A DNA stretch of 64,000 nucleotides from JBAZHE01 sp041652555 (GTDB lineage Bacteria > Patescibacteriota > Patescibacteriia > Patescibacteriales > WJLG01). The DNA lies in the NCBI GenBank assembly GCA_041652555.1, contig JBAZHE010000002.1, positions 1 to 64,000 of the forward strand, read 5' to 3'. Under the pieces are notes generated by a model that did not search any database, was not told where the DNA came from, and worked only from the letters and a program-made list of their open reading frames with translations. Shown here in pieces: positions 1 through 7,558 of the stretch. The number at the start of each line of letters is the position of its first letter. Position 1 is the first letter of the stretch. Position numbers and translations under genes: made by a program.

Positions 1-73
1 TATTTTAAAAAAATTTCCTAATATTTTAAATAAAATAAAATAATTCAAGTGAATATTCGCTTGGCAAAAAAAT

Positions 74-1120
74 ATGAACAGAGCTTTTTTAACCAGAATT
101 TTTCTCTTTATTCTTTTAGCTGCAGTGCTGGTCGCCTGCTTTCTGCTCTTTCGCCCGTTTTTAGTGGAGATTCTAGTTTCAGCGGTTTTGGCTTCGGTGT
201 TTTATTCGGCTTATGAATGGTTAAAAAAACGGTTGGGTGGCCGCGAGAAAATTGCCGCTATAATAATGTGTCTTGGAATTGTTTTGGTGGTTATTGTGCC
301 TTTGTCTAATTTGATAATTTACGGCGCACAAAAATCTGTGGTTGCTTATTCGGATATGATTCGCTTTTTAGATGGTAATGGTTTAGAAAATAATATTGAG
401 AGTGGAGCTTTGTCGCATGTGAAAGTATGGTTTAATTTGGGCGGTGATGAATTAAAAGGAGTAATGATTGATATTGCGCAAAAATCCAGTAATTGGTTGG
501 TGCAGGGCGCGGCCGGATTATTGAAAGGAACAACGACTTTTATTATTTCTTTGATATTGATAATCTTTACTTTATTTTTCTTTTTTGTGGATGGTAAAAA
601 GATGTTGTTAAAATTAACATATTGGACGCCGTTGCCGGATAAATATGACCGACTGATTTTTAAGAAATTCAAGGACGTAAGCTATGTGATATTTTCTTCA
701 ACCTTTGCCGTGGCCGGAGCGCAGGCAGTTTTGTGTGCGATAGGTTTCTATATTGTCGGCTTGCCGGTTTTTTTCCCGGCCATTGCCACTGCCCTGCTTT
801 CCGTAGTTCCATACATCGGCCAATTTTTAGTTTGGATTCCCGCCGCTATTTATCTTTTTGCGACCGGTCAAATTTGGCAGGGAATTTTTATGACAATTTG
901 GGGCGGAGTCTTAATCACTAATATTGATAATGTTATTAGAATGTTTATGATTAAGGATAAGGCTGAAGTGCATTCATTGTTTATTTTGTTTTCAATTTTG
1001 GGTGGCATTGCCTTGTTCGGATTCTGGGGTATAGTCATCGGTCCGCTTTTGATTTCTTTAGCTGTTACAGTGTTTAATATATATGATGAGGTTGAATACA
1101 AGAAAATGCCGAGTAAATAA
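74..1120 (+). CDS. AI-2E family transporter (PerM-like membrane protein)
   Basis: A 348-residue polytopic inner-membrane protein. It opens with a hydrophobic pair of segments (about residues 7-45), has a soluble stretch around residues 90-140 and then several more membrane spans to the C-terminus, the layout of the AI-2E exporter/PerM superfamily. The conserved central pattern of this family, a Pro/Gly-rich run around residues 225-260 (FFPAIATALLSVVPYIGQF), is clear. Members export small molecules or ions, and the substrate cannot be told from sequence. It stands alone ahead of tRNA-Trp. The ATG follows an A-rich tract with no Shine-Dalgarno sequence, as at most genes here. Confidence 0.85.
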   Translation: MNRAFLTRIFLFILLAAVLVACFLLFRPFLVEILVSAVLASVFYSAYEWLKKRLGGREKIAAIIMCLGIVLVVIVPLSNLIIYGAQKSVVAYSDMIRFLDGNGLENNIESGALSHVKVWFNLGGDELKGVMIDIAQKSSNWLVQGAAGLLKGTTTFIISLILIIFTLFFFFVDGKKMLLKLTYWTPLPDKYDRLIFKKFKDVSYVIFSSTFAVAGAQAVLCAIGFYIVGLPVFFPAIATALLSVVPYIGQFLVWIPAAIYLFATGQIWQGIFMTIWGGVLITNIDNVIRMFMIKDKAEVHSLFILFSILGGIALFGFWGIVIGPLLISLAVTVFNIYDEVEYKKMPSK

Positions 1121-1160
1121 AAAAATAAAATGTGTTATTCCCGTGAAAACGAGAATCTAG

Positions 1161-1231
1161 GCGGGGTTCGTATAATGGTAGTACAAGGGTCTCCAAAACC
1201 TTTTGCGTGGGTTCGATTCCTACACCCCGTG
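1161..1231 (+). tRNA. tRNA-Trp (anticodon CCA)
   Basis: A full cloverleaf can be drawn. The 7-bp acceptor pairs GCGGGGT with ACCCCGT. The anticodon stem AGGGT/ACCTT encloses loop CTCCAAA, giving anticodon CCA. The T arm is GTGGG-TTCGATT-CCTAC and the discriminator base is G, as usual for tRNA-Trp. The 3' CCA is not encoded. A rho-independent terminator follows at once, so it is probably a single-gene transcript. Confidence 0.95.
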
Positions 1232-1235
1232 CGTG

Positions 1236-1266
1236 AAAAATTACTCTGATTTCAGAGTAATTTTTT
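1236..1266 (+). terminator. Terminator after tRNA-Trp
   Basis: Inverted repeat AAAAATTACTCTGA / TCAGAGTAATTTTT with a very short loop, running into T residues. It starts five bases after the tRNA. Confidence 0.8.
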
Positions 1267-1304
1267 ATATTTTTTTAAAAAAGTAAGTAATTTACCCGAA
1301 GGGG

Positions 1305-1334
1305 TTGTTTTGTTTTTGTTTATTGTGGTATTAT
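1305..1334 (+). promoter_or_regulatory. Promoter for the DUF4349 gene
   Basis: TTGTTT at 1305-1310, 18-nt spacer, TATTAT at 1329-1334 with an extended -10 (TGG just before it). This leaves a leader of about 85 nt before the ATG at 1426, which contains the palindrome at 1387-1413. Confidence 0.5.
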
Positions 1335-1386
1335 ATTAGCAGGTAGTTATTTAGTCAAAATAGAAAATAAAATTAATTTATATAAA

Positions 1387-1413
1387 AATTATTAAACTAG
1401 TAGTTTAATAATT
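1387..1413. repeat. 27-nt perfect palindrome in the leader of the DUF4349 gene
   Basis: AATTATTAAACTA, a central G, then TAGTTTAATAATT: a perfect 13-bp inverted repeat ending 12 nt before the start codon. It could be an operator for a dimeric regulator or an RNA hairpin over the translation start. Confidence 0.6.
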
Positions 1414-1425
1414 AACCATAAATTT

Positions 1426-2448
1426 ATGGAAGAACTAAAAAATTTTAGTGTTAAATGGTCGAGAGCTTTAAAAATTGCGGCCATAGTTTTAGGGGTGTTA
1501 ATTTTGTTGGCAATTTTTGTAAATCTAATTGCCAAACCAGTCATCTCTCAATTTAATAAAGCTGGTTTTGGAGTGGGAATGGATCATGAGGATGGTTATT
1601 CTGGAATGATGAATGCTTCACCAGTCGCTAGTCCAAAAATTACTAGTGACATTTCTTTGTCTACTAGAAATTTTGCTAGTAGTGAAATGGCTATAGATAA
1701 TTCTAATTATGGAAATTATGAAGTGACGCAGTATAATGCGACAGTGGAAACTGGAAAATTAAAAGATGATTGCGCGAATATAACTGAATTGAAGGGGAGA
1801 GATTATATTATTTTTGAAAATTCTAATACTGCCGACCGTTATTGTAGTTTTTCTTTTAAAGTTGATAAGGATAAAGTTGAAGAAGTTTTGAAAATTGTTA
1901 AGGACTTAAAGCCTCGCGACCTTAATCAGAATGTTGATAGTATTAAAAAGGAAATAGAGGATTTTACCAGTCGCGAAGAAATATTAAAAAATAAGCAGAC
2001 TTCTATTGATGAGACTTTAAAAAATGCCATTTCTGCTTATGACGAAATAACCGCTTTAGCTACCAAGACTAATAATGCTGATAGTTTGGCCAAAGTCATA
2101 GACAGTAAAATTAATATTTTAGAAAGGCTAACAGCTCAACGTTTGCAGGTAAGTGCTGAGTTGGAGAGTTTGGCTCGTTCTAAAGCTGAGCAATTGGACC
2201 ATTTGAAGTATGTTAATTTTTACGTCTATATTTATGAGAATAAAATTTTTGACGGACAAAATATAAAAGACTCCTGGATTGCTTCAGCCAAACAATTTGT
2301 TGTGGATATTAATAAAACAATAAAAGATTTGAGTCTTGGCCTGGTTGCCTTGTTGTTAGAAATCTTTAAATATCTTATTTATATTTTCTTAGTATTCTTT
2401 GCTATTAAGTTTTGTTGGAAATTAGGCAAGAGTATGTGGAAAAAATAG
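1426..2448 (+). CDS. DUF4349-family membrane protein
   Basis: A 340-residue protein with an N-terminal membrane segment (about residues 15-37) and a C-terminal hydrophobic span (about residues 305-330). Between them lies an extracytoplasmic part with a long helical, probably coiled-coil, stretch at residues 165-260. This layout and the pattern KVDKDKVEEVLKIVKDL match the DUF4349 family, whose function is unknown. It has its own promoter and a terminator, so it is probably monocistronic. The Shine-Dalgarno sequence is absent, and a large palindrome precedes the start. Confidence 0.75.
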   Translation: MEELKNFSVKWSRALKIAAIVLGVLILLAIFVNLIAKPVISQFNKAGFGVGMDHEDGYSGMMNASPVASPKITSDISLSTRNFASSEMAIDNSNYGNYEVTQYNATVETGKLKDDCANITELKGRDYIIFENSNTADRYCSFSFKVDKDKVEEVLKIVKDLKPRDLNQNVDSIKKEIEDFTSREEILKNKQTSIDETLKNAISAYDEITALATKTNNADSLAKVIDSKINILERLTAQRLQVSAELESLARSKAEQLDHLKYVNFYVYIYENKIFDGQNIKDSWIASAKQFVVDINKTIKDLSLGLVALLLEIFKYLIYIFLVFFAIKFCWKLGKSMWKK

Positions 2449-2460
2449 ATCTCTAAATTT

Positions 2461-2490
2461 AAAACACCGGCTTTAAAAAGTCGGTGTTTT
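2461..2490 (+). terminator. Terminator of the DUF4349 gene
   Basis: AAAACACCGGC - TTTAAAAA - GTCGGTGTTTT: an 11-bp stem with one G-T pair, 12 nt after the stop codon, ending in four T residues. Confidence 0.75.
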
Positions 2491-2514
2491 AAATTGGAAT
2501 AGTTGCTTTCTAAA

Positions 2515-2585
2515 CGTCGCAGTCCCCTTCGGGAGACTACGACGAGGCTAGGTGGATAAAGTAAAACTACGACGAGGTTGGGTGG
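2515..2585. repeat. Hairpin plus 20-bp tandem direct repeat between converging genes
   Basis: Positions 2515-2544 fold as an imperfect hairpin (CGTCG...CGACG outer stem, AGTC/GACT inner stem). From 2536 a 20-base unit starting ACTACGACGAGG recurs at 2566 with two mismatches, a 30-bp period. No coding potential is seen. It resembles the short GC-richer intergenic repeats that punctuate genomes of this group. Confidence 0.55.
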
Positions 2586-2613
2586 GAAGGGGAGATTAAT
2601 ATAAAATTATATT

Positions 2614-3300
2614 TTATCCACCAGCTGCGGTAATGGCGGAGACTTTTTTGGCTCCGGATTTTTTTAAAATGCGGGCGGCTTCGTTTAAGGTGGCTCCGGT
2701 CGTGGCCACATCGTCAATTAAAATTATTTTTTTGCCAGTCAAATTTTCACCAGACCAAGAAAAGCAATCCAAAATATTTAGTTGTCTTTTTTCTTCTTCA
2801 AATTTTGCTTGTGGAGGATTGTTTTTTGTCCTAGTCAGGCCTGGTAAGATTTTTATTTTTAATTTTTCTGCTAAATATTGTGCTAGCAATTCTGATTGAT
2901 TGAAGCCACGCCAGTTTAAGCGTTTGATATGCAACGGAATGGGAATAAAAAATAAATTATCATCAAAATTAATCAGAGAAGAGTTTTTTTGTAAAAAAGA
3001 AAAAGTAAAATCTCCAATGGTTGGGATTAAGTCTTTAGCAAAAGAATATTTGCAAGTTTTTATTAAGCGAGATAATAGTTGGTCATTATAATCTCCGGCG
3101 GTTAGACAAGTGTCTAAAAATTTTTCTTTTTGGCAATGATAACAAGTTGCCCCGTCGTTGTTTGGTCGGCGACAAAAGGGACAAGATTGCTCGGGCTTAA
3201 AAGAGAGGAGTGAGAAACATTCTTGGCAGAACCATTCATTTTCGCGTCCACAACCAAGACACTCAAGCGGAAAAATAATATCTAGAAGTTTGTCTTTCAT
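2614..3300 (-). CDS. comF: ComF family phosphoribosyltransferase-like protein
   Basis: 228 residues. The N-terminus carries eight cysteines in four CxxC pairs (C14/C17, C25/C28, C40/C43, C53/C56), a double zinc-ribbon. The C-terminal half is a type I phosphoribosyltransferase fold with the PRPP-binding loop IDDVATTGAT at residues 195-204. ComF proteins take part in uptake of transforming DNA in naturally competent bacteria. A pilus locus lies close by, which fits a competence role, but that link is inferred. It is preceded on the minus strand by the propeller gene, with a terminator between them. Confidence 0.9.
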   Translation of the reverse strand: MKDKLLDIIFPLECLGCGRENEWFCQECFSLLSFKPEQSCPFCRRPNNDGATCYHCQKEKFLDTCLTAGDYNDQLLSRLIKTCKYSFAKDLIPTIGDFTFSFLQKNSSLINFDDNLFFIPIPLHIKRLNWRGFNQSELLAQYLAEKLKIKILPGLTRTKNNPPQAKFEEEKRQLNILDCFSWSGENLTGKKIILIDDVATTGATLNEAARILKKSGAKKVSAITAAGG

Positions 3301-3313
3301 TTTTAAGGAAAAT

Positions 3314-3343
3314 AAAAAAACACCCCTTCGTTAAAAGGGGTGC
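3314..3343 (-). terminator. Terminator of the anchored propeller gene (minus strand)
   Basis: Read on the minus strand: GCACCCCTT - TTAACG - AAGGGGTGT followed by a run of T. It sits just after the stop codon at 3349 and separates that gene from comF. Confidence 0.75.
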
Positions 3344-3348
3344 CTTTT

Positions 3349-4581
3349 TTATTTTAATTGTATTTTTTGGAGTTTTCCGTTGTTTGCATCAGAGAAAAAG
3401 AGGTTTTTTCCATCGGCTGACACGGAAAGATTACTCATATTATAATTTCCGTCCGGCGTGGCAACTAAAATAGTTTGCCCGCTTTTTAGATTTATTTTAT
3501 AAAGGTTATCCTTCGTGTATTGAGCCATTTCTGGGAACATTCCAGCGCCTTTTTCCATAGTTTCCGGTACGCCACAATAGGCAGTGTCATTATCGGCAAA
3601 AACGCATTTTGACGCCCAGGTTTCCAAATTAATACTTTTTCTATTCATGCCGATATTATCACCTTCGGCCTCAACCATCCATAGCTTTGGCTTTAAATCG
3701 TTTGCCGTGGAATAAACGCTATATAAGAGTTTGTCTCCGGCTGTTGACCATTTCGGGTTAAATCCACGTCCTTCAACAGTGGTAGATTTGAAATTTTCTT
3801 CGTTCAATCCAAGAAAATAAACTTCTTGTCGGTCAAAATCAATCCCTTCAGTGTACATGGCGGCAATTTGATTGTTTGGCGACCAGTCAGTATAAACATT
3901 ATCACCATTTTCACCGATATATTCAAGCGCGCGTGCGCCGGAGCCGTCGTCGTTAGCTATGGCTAGGTAGCGGTTTTCCACATCCAAACCGATACTTTTC
4001 AAGATTATTTTATCGCCATTAGGAGAGAAATTAAAATTTTCCCAATGCTTCGGCAGAGTGATTTGTTTTTCAGTGTCAAAATTGTAAATAATATTCGCTC
4101 CGTCTGGGTATTCCAAAATCGCTTTATTTTTTACCGGCGACCAATAAATATTTTCTACGTTGTAAAAAATTTTATCAGAAAGAAGTAGGGGATTGCCATT
4201 ATCATCCAAGCGATAAAATTTGCCGTCATCGCGATTATAGTATTGAGGATTTTTTCCGTCAGCAGAAATAGTCGGTGAGCTTACTGGAGTCTCGGTGATA
4301 GCGACTGTTTTTGTTAATCCGCCAGAGGCTGTTTCGGTTGGGCTTTCTTTTTCAGTTGGGATTATTCCGGCTCCTTCCTGATCTTCTTTAATGATTGCAG
4401 TTCCGCCGGTTCCGGCTGGTGGTAATTGTCCAGTAGTGGTTGCCAGTTGTTCTTCGGTTCCTGTCGGCGGCAATAGCGGCTGGCGGAAAAACATAAAATA
4501 GATCGCTAATCCGATGATGGCGGCGGTAAGTAAAAACAGTAAGAGTTGAAATATTTTTTTATAGCGCGAGAAGAAATTCAT
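3349..4581 (-). CDS. Membrane-anchored beta-propeller protein
   Basis: 410 residues. One N-terminal membrane anchor (about residues 10-32) is followed by a Pro/Thr/Gly-rich linker to about residue 105. The rest consists of repeated WD40/TolB-like blades (patterns such as NIYWSPVKNKAILEY, NFNFSPNGDKIIL, DWSPNNQIAAMY, NPKWSTAGDKLLY, LSVSADGKNLFF). This predicts an outward-facing propeller tethered to the membrane. The ligand is unknown. It is divergently transcribed from pilM across a 70-bp gap, so it may be linked to pilus function, but nothing in the sequence proves that. Confidence 0.7.
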   Translation of the reverse strand: MNFFSRYKKIFQLLLFLLTAAIIGLAIYFMFFRQPLLPPTGTEEQLATTTGQLPPAGTGGTAIIKEDQEGAGIIPTEKESPTETASGGLTKTVAITETPVSSPTISADGKNPQYYNRDDGKFYRLDDNGNPLLLSDKIFYNVENIYWSPVKNKAILEYPDGANIIYNFDTEKQITLPKHWENFNFSPNGDKIILKSIGLDVENRYLAIANDDGSGARALEYIGENGDNVYTDWSPNNQIAAMYTEGIDFDRQEVYFLGLNEENFKSTTVEGRGFNPKWSTAGDKLLYSVYSTANDLKPKLWMVEAEGDNIGMNRKSINLETWASKCVFADNDTAYCGVPETMEKGAGMFPEMAQYTKDNLYKINLKSGQTILVATPDGNYNMSNLSVSADGKNLFFSDANNGKLQKIQLK

Positions 4582-4585
4582 GTTG

Positions 4586-4614
4586 TTGTTATAAGTTTCT
4601 AAATATGCTATAAT
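4586..4614 (+). promoter_or_regulatory. Promoter of the type IV pilus operon
   Basis: TTGTTA at 4586-4591, 17-nt spacer, TATAAT at 4609-4614 with an extended -10 TGC. The predicted transcript starts about 30 nt before pilM. Confidence 0.7.
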
Positions 4615-4651
4615 AATTATACAGCAATCTGAAATTTATTTCAAAGTTTTT

Positions 4652-5692
4652 ATGTCTTTATTTTCTTCTTCCAATAATTATATTGGCGTTGATATCGGCA
4701 CCTCTTCAGTGAAGATGGTGGAACTTGGTAAAAAAGCCAATAAAATAGAATTAATAACCTATGGTTATAGTGAGGGTGTGAGAGAGGGATTTTCTGATGA
4801 TTGGCTAAAAAATCCAGGATATGTCGCCATGGTTATTGATAAGATTTATCGCCAGATGGGAGGTTCGGCCGAAAAAGCAGTGGCCACTTTACCAGCGTTC
4901 TCGGTTTTTTCATCTATTATTAATTTGCATAATGTTGACAAAAAGTCTTTGGCGCAGGCCGTGGAGTGGGAGGCAAAAAAATTTATTCCCTTGCCACTAG
5001 AAGAAATGATTTTGGATTGGAAGATTATAACTTCCTTGTCTGGAAAGAAAGAAGACACTAATGTTTTTTTAACTGGTTCGCCGAAAAAGCTAGTCAAAAA
5101 GTATGTTGATATCTTTCGCAAGACCATTGTTACTTTGGCTAGTTTGGAGACGGAAACCTTTTCTTTGATTCGTTCTTTACTCGGCGACGACAAGTCAACT
5201 GTTATGATTGTGGAAATTGGTGCTGCCAACGCCGATATTTGCGTGGTGAAAAATGGCATTCCAGTTGTTTCTCGCAGTTTGGACATGGGTGGCATGGGGA
5301 TAACTAAGGCAATTGCTTCGGCTTTAAATATCGGTACTCTCCGGGCTGAGCAGTTTAAACGCGACCTAGGCGTTTCCGCCAATATTGCCGGTTCAACTGT
5401 TGTGCCGAAAACTATCGCTGGCTCGGCTGGTGCGATTGTTGAAGAGGTAAGATATTTAATTAACGTTTTTCAAAATAAAAGCGAAGACAAAATAGAAAAA
5501 GTGATTCTTTCCGGCGGTTCGGCGATGTTGCCGAATTTGGCCCCATTTATGTCAGAAAAACTTAATATGAACGTTGTAGTCGGTGATCCCTGGGCTAGAG
5601 TTTTTTGTCAGCCTGAGCTCAAGCCAATTTTATCGGAAATTGGCCCTAGTTTTTCCGTGGCCATAGGTTCGGCCTTGCGTGAGCTGGAGTAG
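4652..5692 (+). CDS. pilM: Type IV pilus assembly protein PilM
   Basis: 346 residues, cytoplasmic actin/FtsA-like ATPase of the inner-membrane pilus platform. The phosphate-1 signature YIGVDIGTSSVKMVEL is at residues 11-26, and the adenosine-side glycines (VILSGGSAMLPNL) are near residue 280. In known systems PilM binds the N-terminal tail of PilN and links to the assembly ATPase. It is the first gene of the pil operon, directly behind a good promoter and followed by pilN-, pilO- and pilP-like genes in canonical order. Confidence 0.93.
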   Translation: MSLFSSSNNYIGVDIGTSSVKMVELGKKANKIELITYGYSEGVREGFSDDWLKNPGYVAMVIDKIYRQMGGSAEKAVATLPAFSVFSSIINLHNVDKKSLAQAVEWEAKKFIPLPLEEMILDWKIITSLSGKKEDTNVFLTGSPKKLVKKYVDIFRKTIVTLASLETETFSLIRSLLGDDKSTVMIVEIGAANADICVVKNGIPVVSRSLDMGGMGITKAIASALNIGTLRAEQFKRDLGVSANIAGSTVVPKTIAGSAGAIVEEVRYLINVFQNKSEDKIEKVILSGGSAMLPNLAPFMSEKLNMNVVVGDPWARVFCQPELKPILSEIGPSFSVAIGSALRELE

Positions 5693-5737
5693 GACAAAAT
5701 AAATATTTTGTAGTAATTTTTTAATTAATCAATTAAG

Positions 5738-6634
5738 ATGGATATTCCTTTTATATCAAAACCAAAAGAAGAAGATTCGGTGGCGGATGATAAAAAAATA
5801 GAATTCGCTAAAAAACTCGGGGAAGATTTAACTAAAAAAGAGTCTTTACCTTCTTTTTTGAATGAAAAAAAAGTGGAAGACATTTATGATGTGAAAGATG
5901 TTAAGGCGGCGGGGGTTGTGAAGAAAGAAGATTTACTTGCCGAGGAAGTTTTAGAAGAGCCCCTACCAATAAAAGAATCTTTTTTTTCTGATTTTTTGGA
6001 AAAGTTTAAAAATAATTTTTTTAAACCAAAAAAAGAACTCGAGGAAGGGGTTTTGGAGGTTAATTTAGTAAAAGAGGAAATTGTTAAATATTTCGACTGG
6101 CAAAGGGGTATATTAGTTATTCTACTGGCAGCCTTCTTCTCTTTGTCACTTTTAAGCGCTGGCTATTGGGTTATTTCTTGGTTAGCGGAAAAGAGGCAGG
6201 TTGCCAGCAATTCTTCTTATACGCAGAGTTATTTTAAGATAAATAAAGAAATTAAGGAGCTTAGTCCTCAAGTTGCCGAGGTTTTGGCCTTTAAAAGCCG
6301 GATGGATTTATCCAATACTCTTTTGGACAGCCATATTTATTGGACTAACTTTTTTGACTTTCTTGAAAGTAATACCTTGTCGGATGTTTATTTTTCTTCT
6401 TTTTCTGGCGATATCAGCGGGGATTATCAGTTTAGCGCCACCTCCAATAGTGTTGACGCGATAAATGTTCAGATAAAAAAACTTTTAAGTAATACTTATA
6501 TTAAAAACGCGCGAGTTGATTCAACCTCTGTTGCCCTTGATAAGGATGGCCTAGCTAAAACATCTTTTCAATTAGTGTTTTTATTGGATCCGCAAATATT
6601 TTTAAAAAAGAGTGAGTCGGAATTAAATAAATAA
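5738..6634 (+). CDS. PilN-like pilus platform protein
   Basis: 298 residues with one membrane span (about 124-146), a charged cytoplasmic N-terminal tail of some 120 residues and an external coiled-coil/ferredoxin-like C-terminal part. Topology and position after pilM and before a PilO-like gene identify it as PilN-like. The tail is far longer than in classical PilN (usually under 30 residues) and is Lys/Glu-rich, so part of it may be lineage-specific. Sequence similarity alone would be weak; the call leans on context. Confidence 0.75.
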   Translation: MDIPFISKPKEEDSVADDKKIEFAKKLGEDLTKKESLPSFLNEKKVEDIYDVKDVKAAGVVKKEDLLAEEVLEEPLPIKESFFSDFLEKFKNNFFKPKKELEEGVLEVNLVKEEIVKYFDWQRGILVILLAAFFSLSLLSAGYWVISWLAEKRQVASNSSYTQSYFKINKEIKELSPQVAEVLAFKSRMDLSNTLLDSHIYWTNFFDFLESNTLSDVYFSSFSGDISGDYQFSATSNSVDAINVQIKKLLSNTYIKNARVDSTSVALDKDGLAKTSFQLVFLLDPQIFLKKSESELNK

Positions 6635-6638
6635 TAGT

Positions 6639-7250
6639 ATGCAGGATAATGTTATTATAGAAGATTTAAAGCGCCATAAATTAATCAAAAGAAAGATAAA
6701 TAAATTTTTCAGTGATTATTTTAATTGGCTGGTGTTGATTGTTGTTTTGATAATTTTAGCCAGCGGTTATTTTGTGATTTTAAAACCGCGCTATGATCAA
6801 GCAATGACGATTATTAATATTTTTAGCCAGCAGGAAGCTTTAGATTTTGAAAATAAGAAAAATGAGTTGGAAAAAATAAAAGAGCTTCTGGCTTCTTACG
6901 GGGAAGTTGACAGCAAGTATAAAGAAAAAATTAGTTCCATCGCACCGGTGAGAAAAAATAAAGAAGAAATATTTTCGGAAATAAATCGTTTAATTTCTCG
7001 AAACGGCTTATTGTTTCAAGAAATCAGCCTTTCCACCGGTGGCAGTAATATTTTTTCCACGGCTGACGATCCTAACTTGGAAACAGTGACTATAAATTTC
7101 AGCGTACTTGGTGCGGATTATGAGGCTTTTAAAAATTTTCTTTCGGCAATGGAAAATAATTTACCACTTTTGGATATTTTAAATTTGTCTTTTTCTCCAA
7201 GTAGTAGAACGGCTAGCTTTGTAGTAAATACTTATTATTTAAAAGAGTAG
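6639..7250 (+). CDS. PilO-like pilus platform protein
   Basis: 203 residues, one membrane span (about 29-49), then a coiled coil (about 60-100) and a small alpha/beta domain, the plan of PilO. It starts four bases after the PilN-like stop. PilN and PilO heterodimerise across the membrane to align the pilus motor with the pilus base. The Shine-Dalgarno sequence is absent, and tight spacing suggests translational coupling. Confidence 0.75.
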   Translation: MQDNVIIEDLKRHKLIKRKINKFFSDYFNWLVLIVVLIILASGYFVILKPRYDQAMTIINIFSQQEALDFENKKNELEKIKELLASYGEVDSKYKEKISSIAPVRKNKEEIFSEINRLISRNGLLFQEISLSTGGSNIFSTADDPNLETVTINFSVLGADYEAFKNFLSAMENNLPLLDILNLSFSPSSRTASFVVNTYYLKE

Positions 7251-7255
7251 TAGCT

Positions 7256-7543
7256 ATGGATATAATTTCTAAAAATAAAAAATTGATAATTTACGCCATT
7301 TTGGCGGTTTTTGTAGTCCTTTTTTTCATTTATTTTTTTAAACAAGATCCAAATACTAGCATTGTTATTATTGAGCCGGCAACTGTTTCTGCTCAGAGTC
7401 AAGTTAAAAGTTCAGTGAGCGACAATCCGAAAATAAATTTGGATTTTTTCAAATCTGATAAATTCAGAAATTTACGTTTTGATAAGATGCCGGCTGTGGT
7501 TTTCCCGGTGGGGAAAAGAGATCCTTTTGTGCCGATGGAGTAA
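7256..7543 (+). CDS. Short PilP-like protein
   Basis: 95 residues, one membrane span (about 10-28) and a short external tail ending in GKRDPFVPME. The RDPF signature is typical of PilP, a lipoprotein that contacts the secretin in diderm bacteria. Here the folded beta-domain after RDPF is missing, as expected if there is no secretin to bind. Spacing of five bases from the PilO-like gene supports the same operon. Confidence 0.6.
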   Translation: MDIISKNKKLIIYAILAVFVVLFFIYFFKQDPNTSIVIIEPATVSAQSQVKSSVSDNPKINLDFFKSDKFRNLRFDKMPAVVFPVGKRDPFVPME

Positions 7544-7558
7544 TAATGGGCCGTTTTT

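Noticed and set aside
1161..1231. Recoded UGA (genetic code 25) as in Gracilibacteria
   Set aside because: The tRNA-Trp anticodon is CCA and TGA ends genes such as 17538 and 18336.
2536..2585. CRISPR array
   Set aside because: Only two units with a 10-base gap between repeats and no Cas genes; spacing is far too short.
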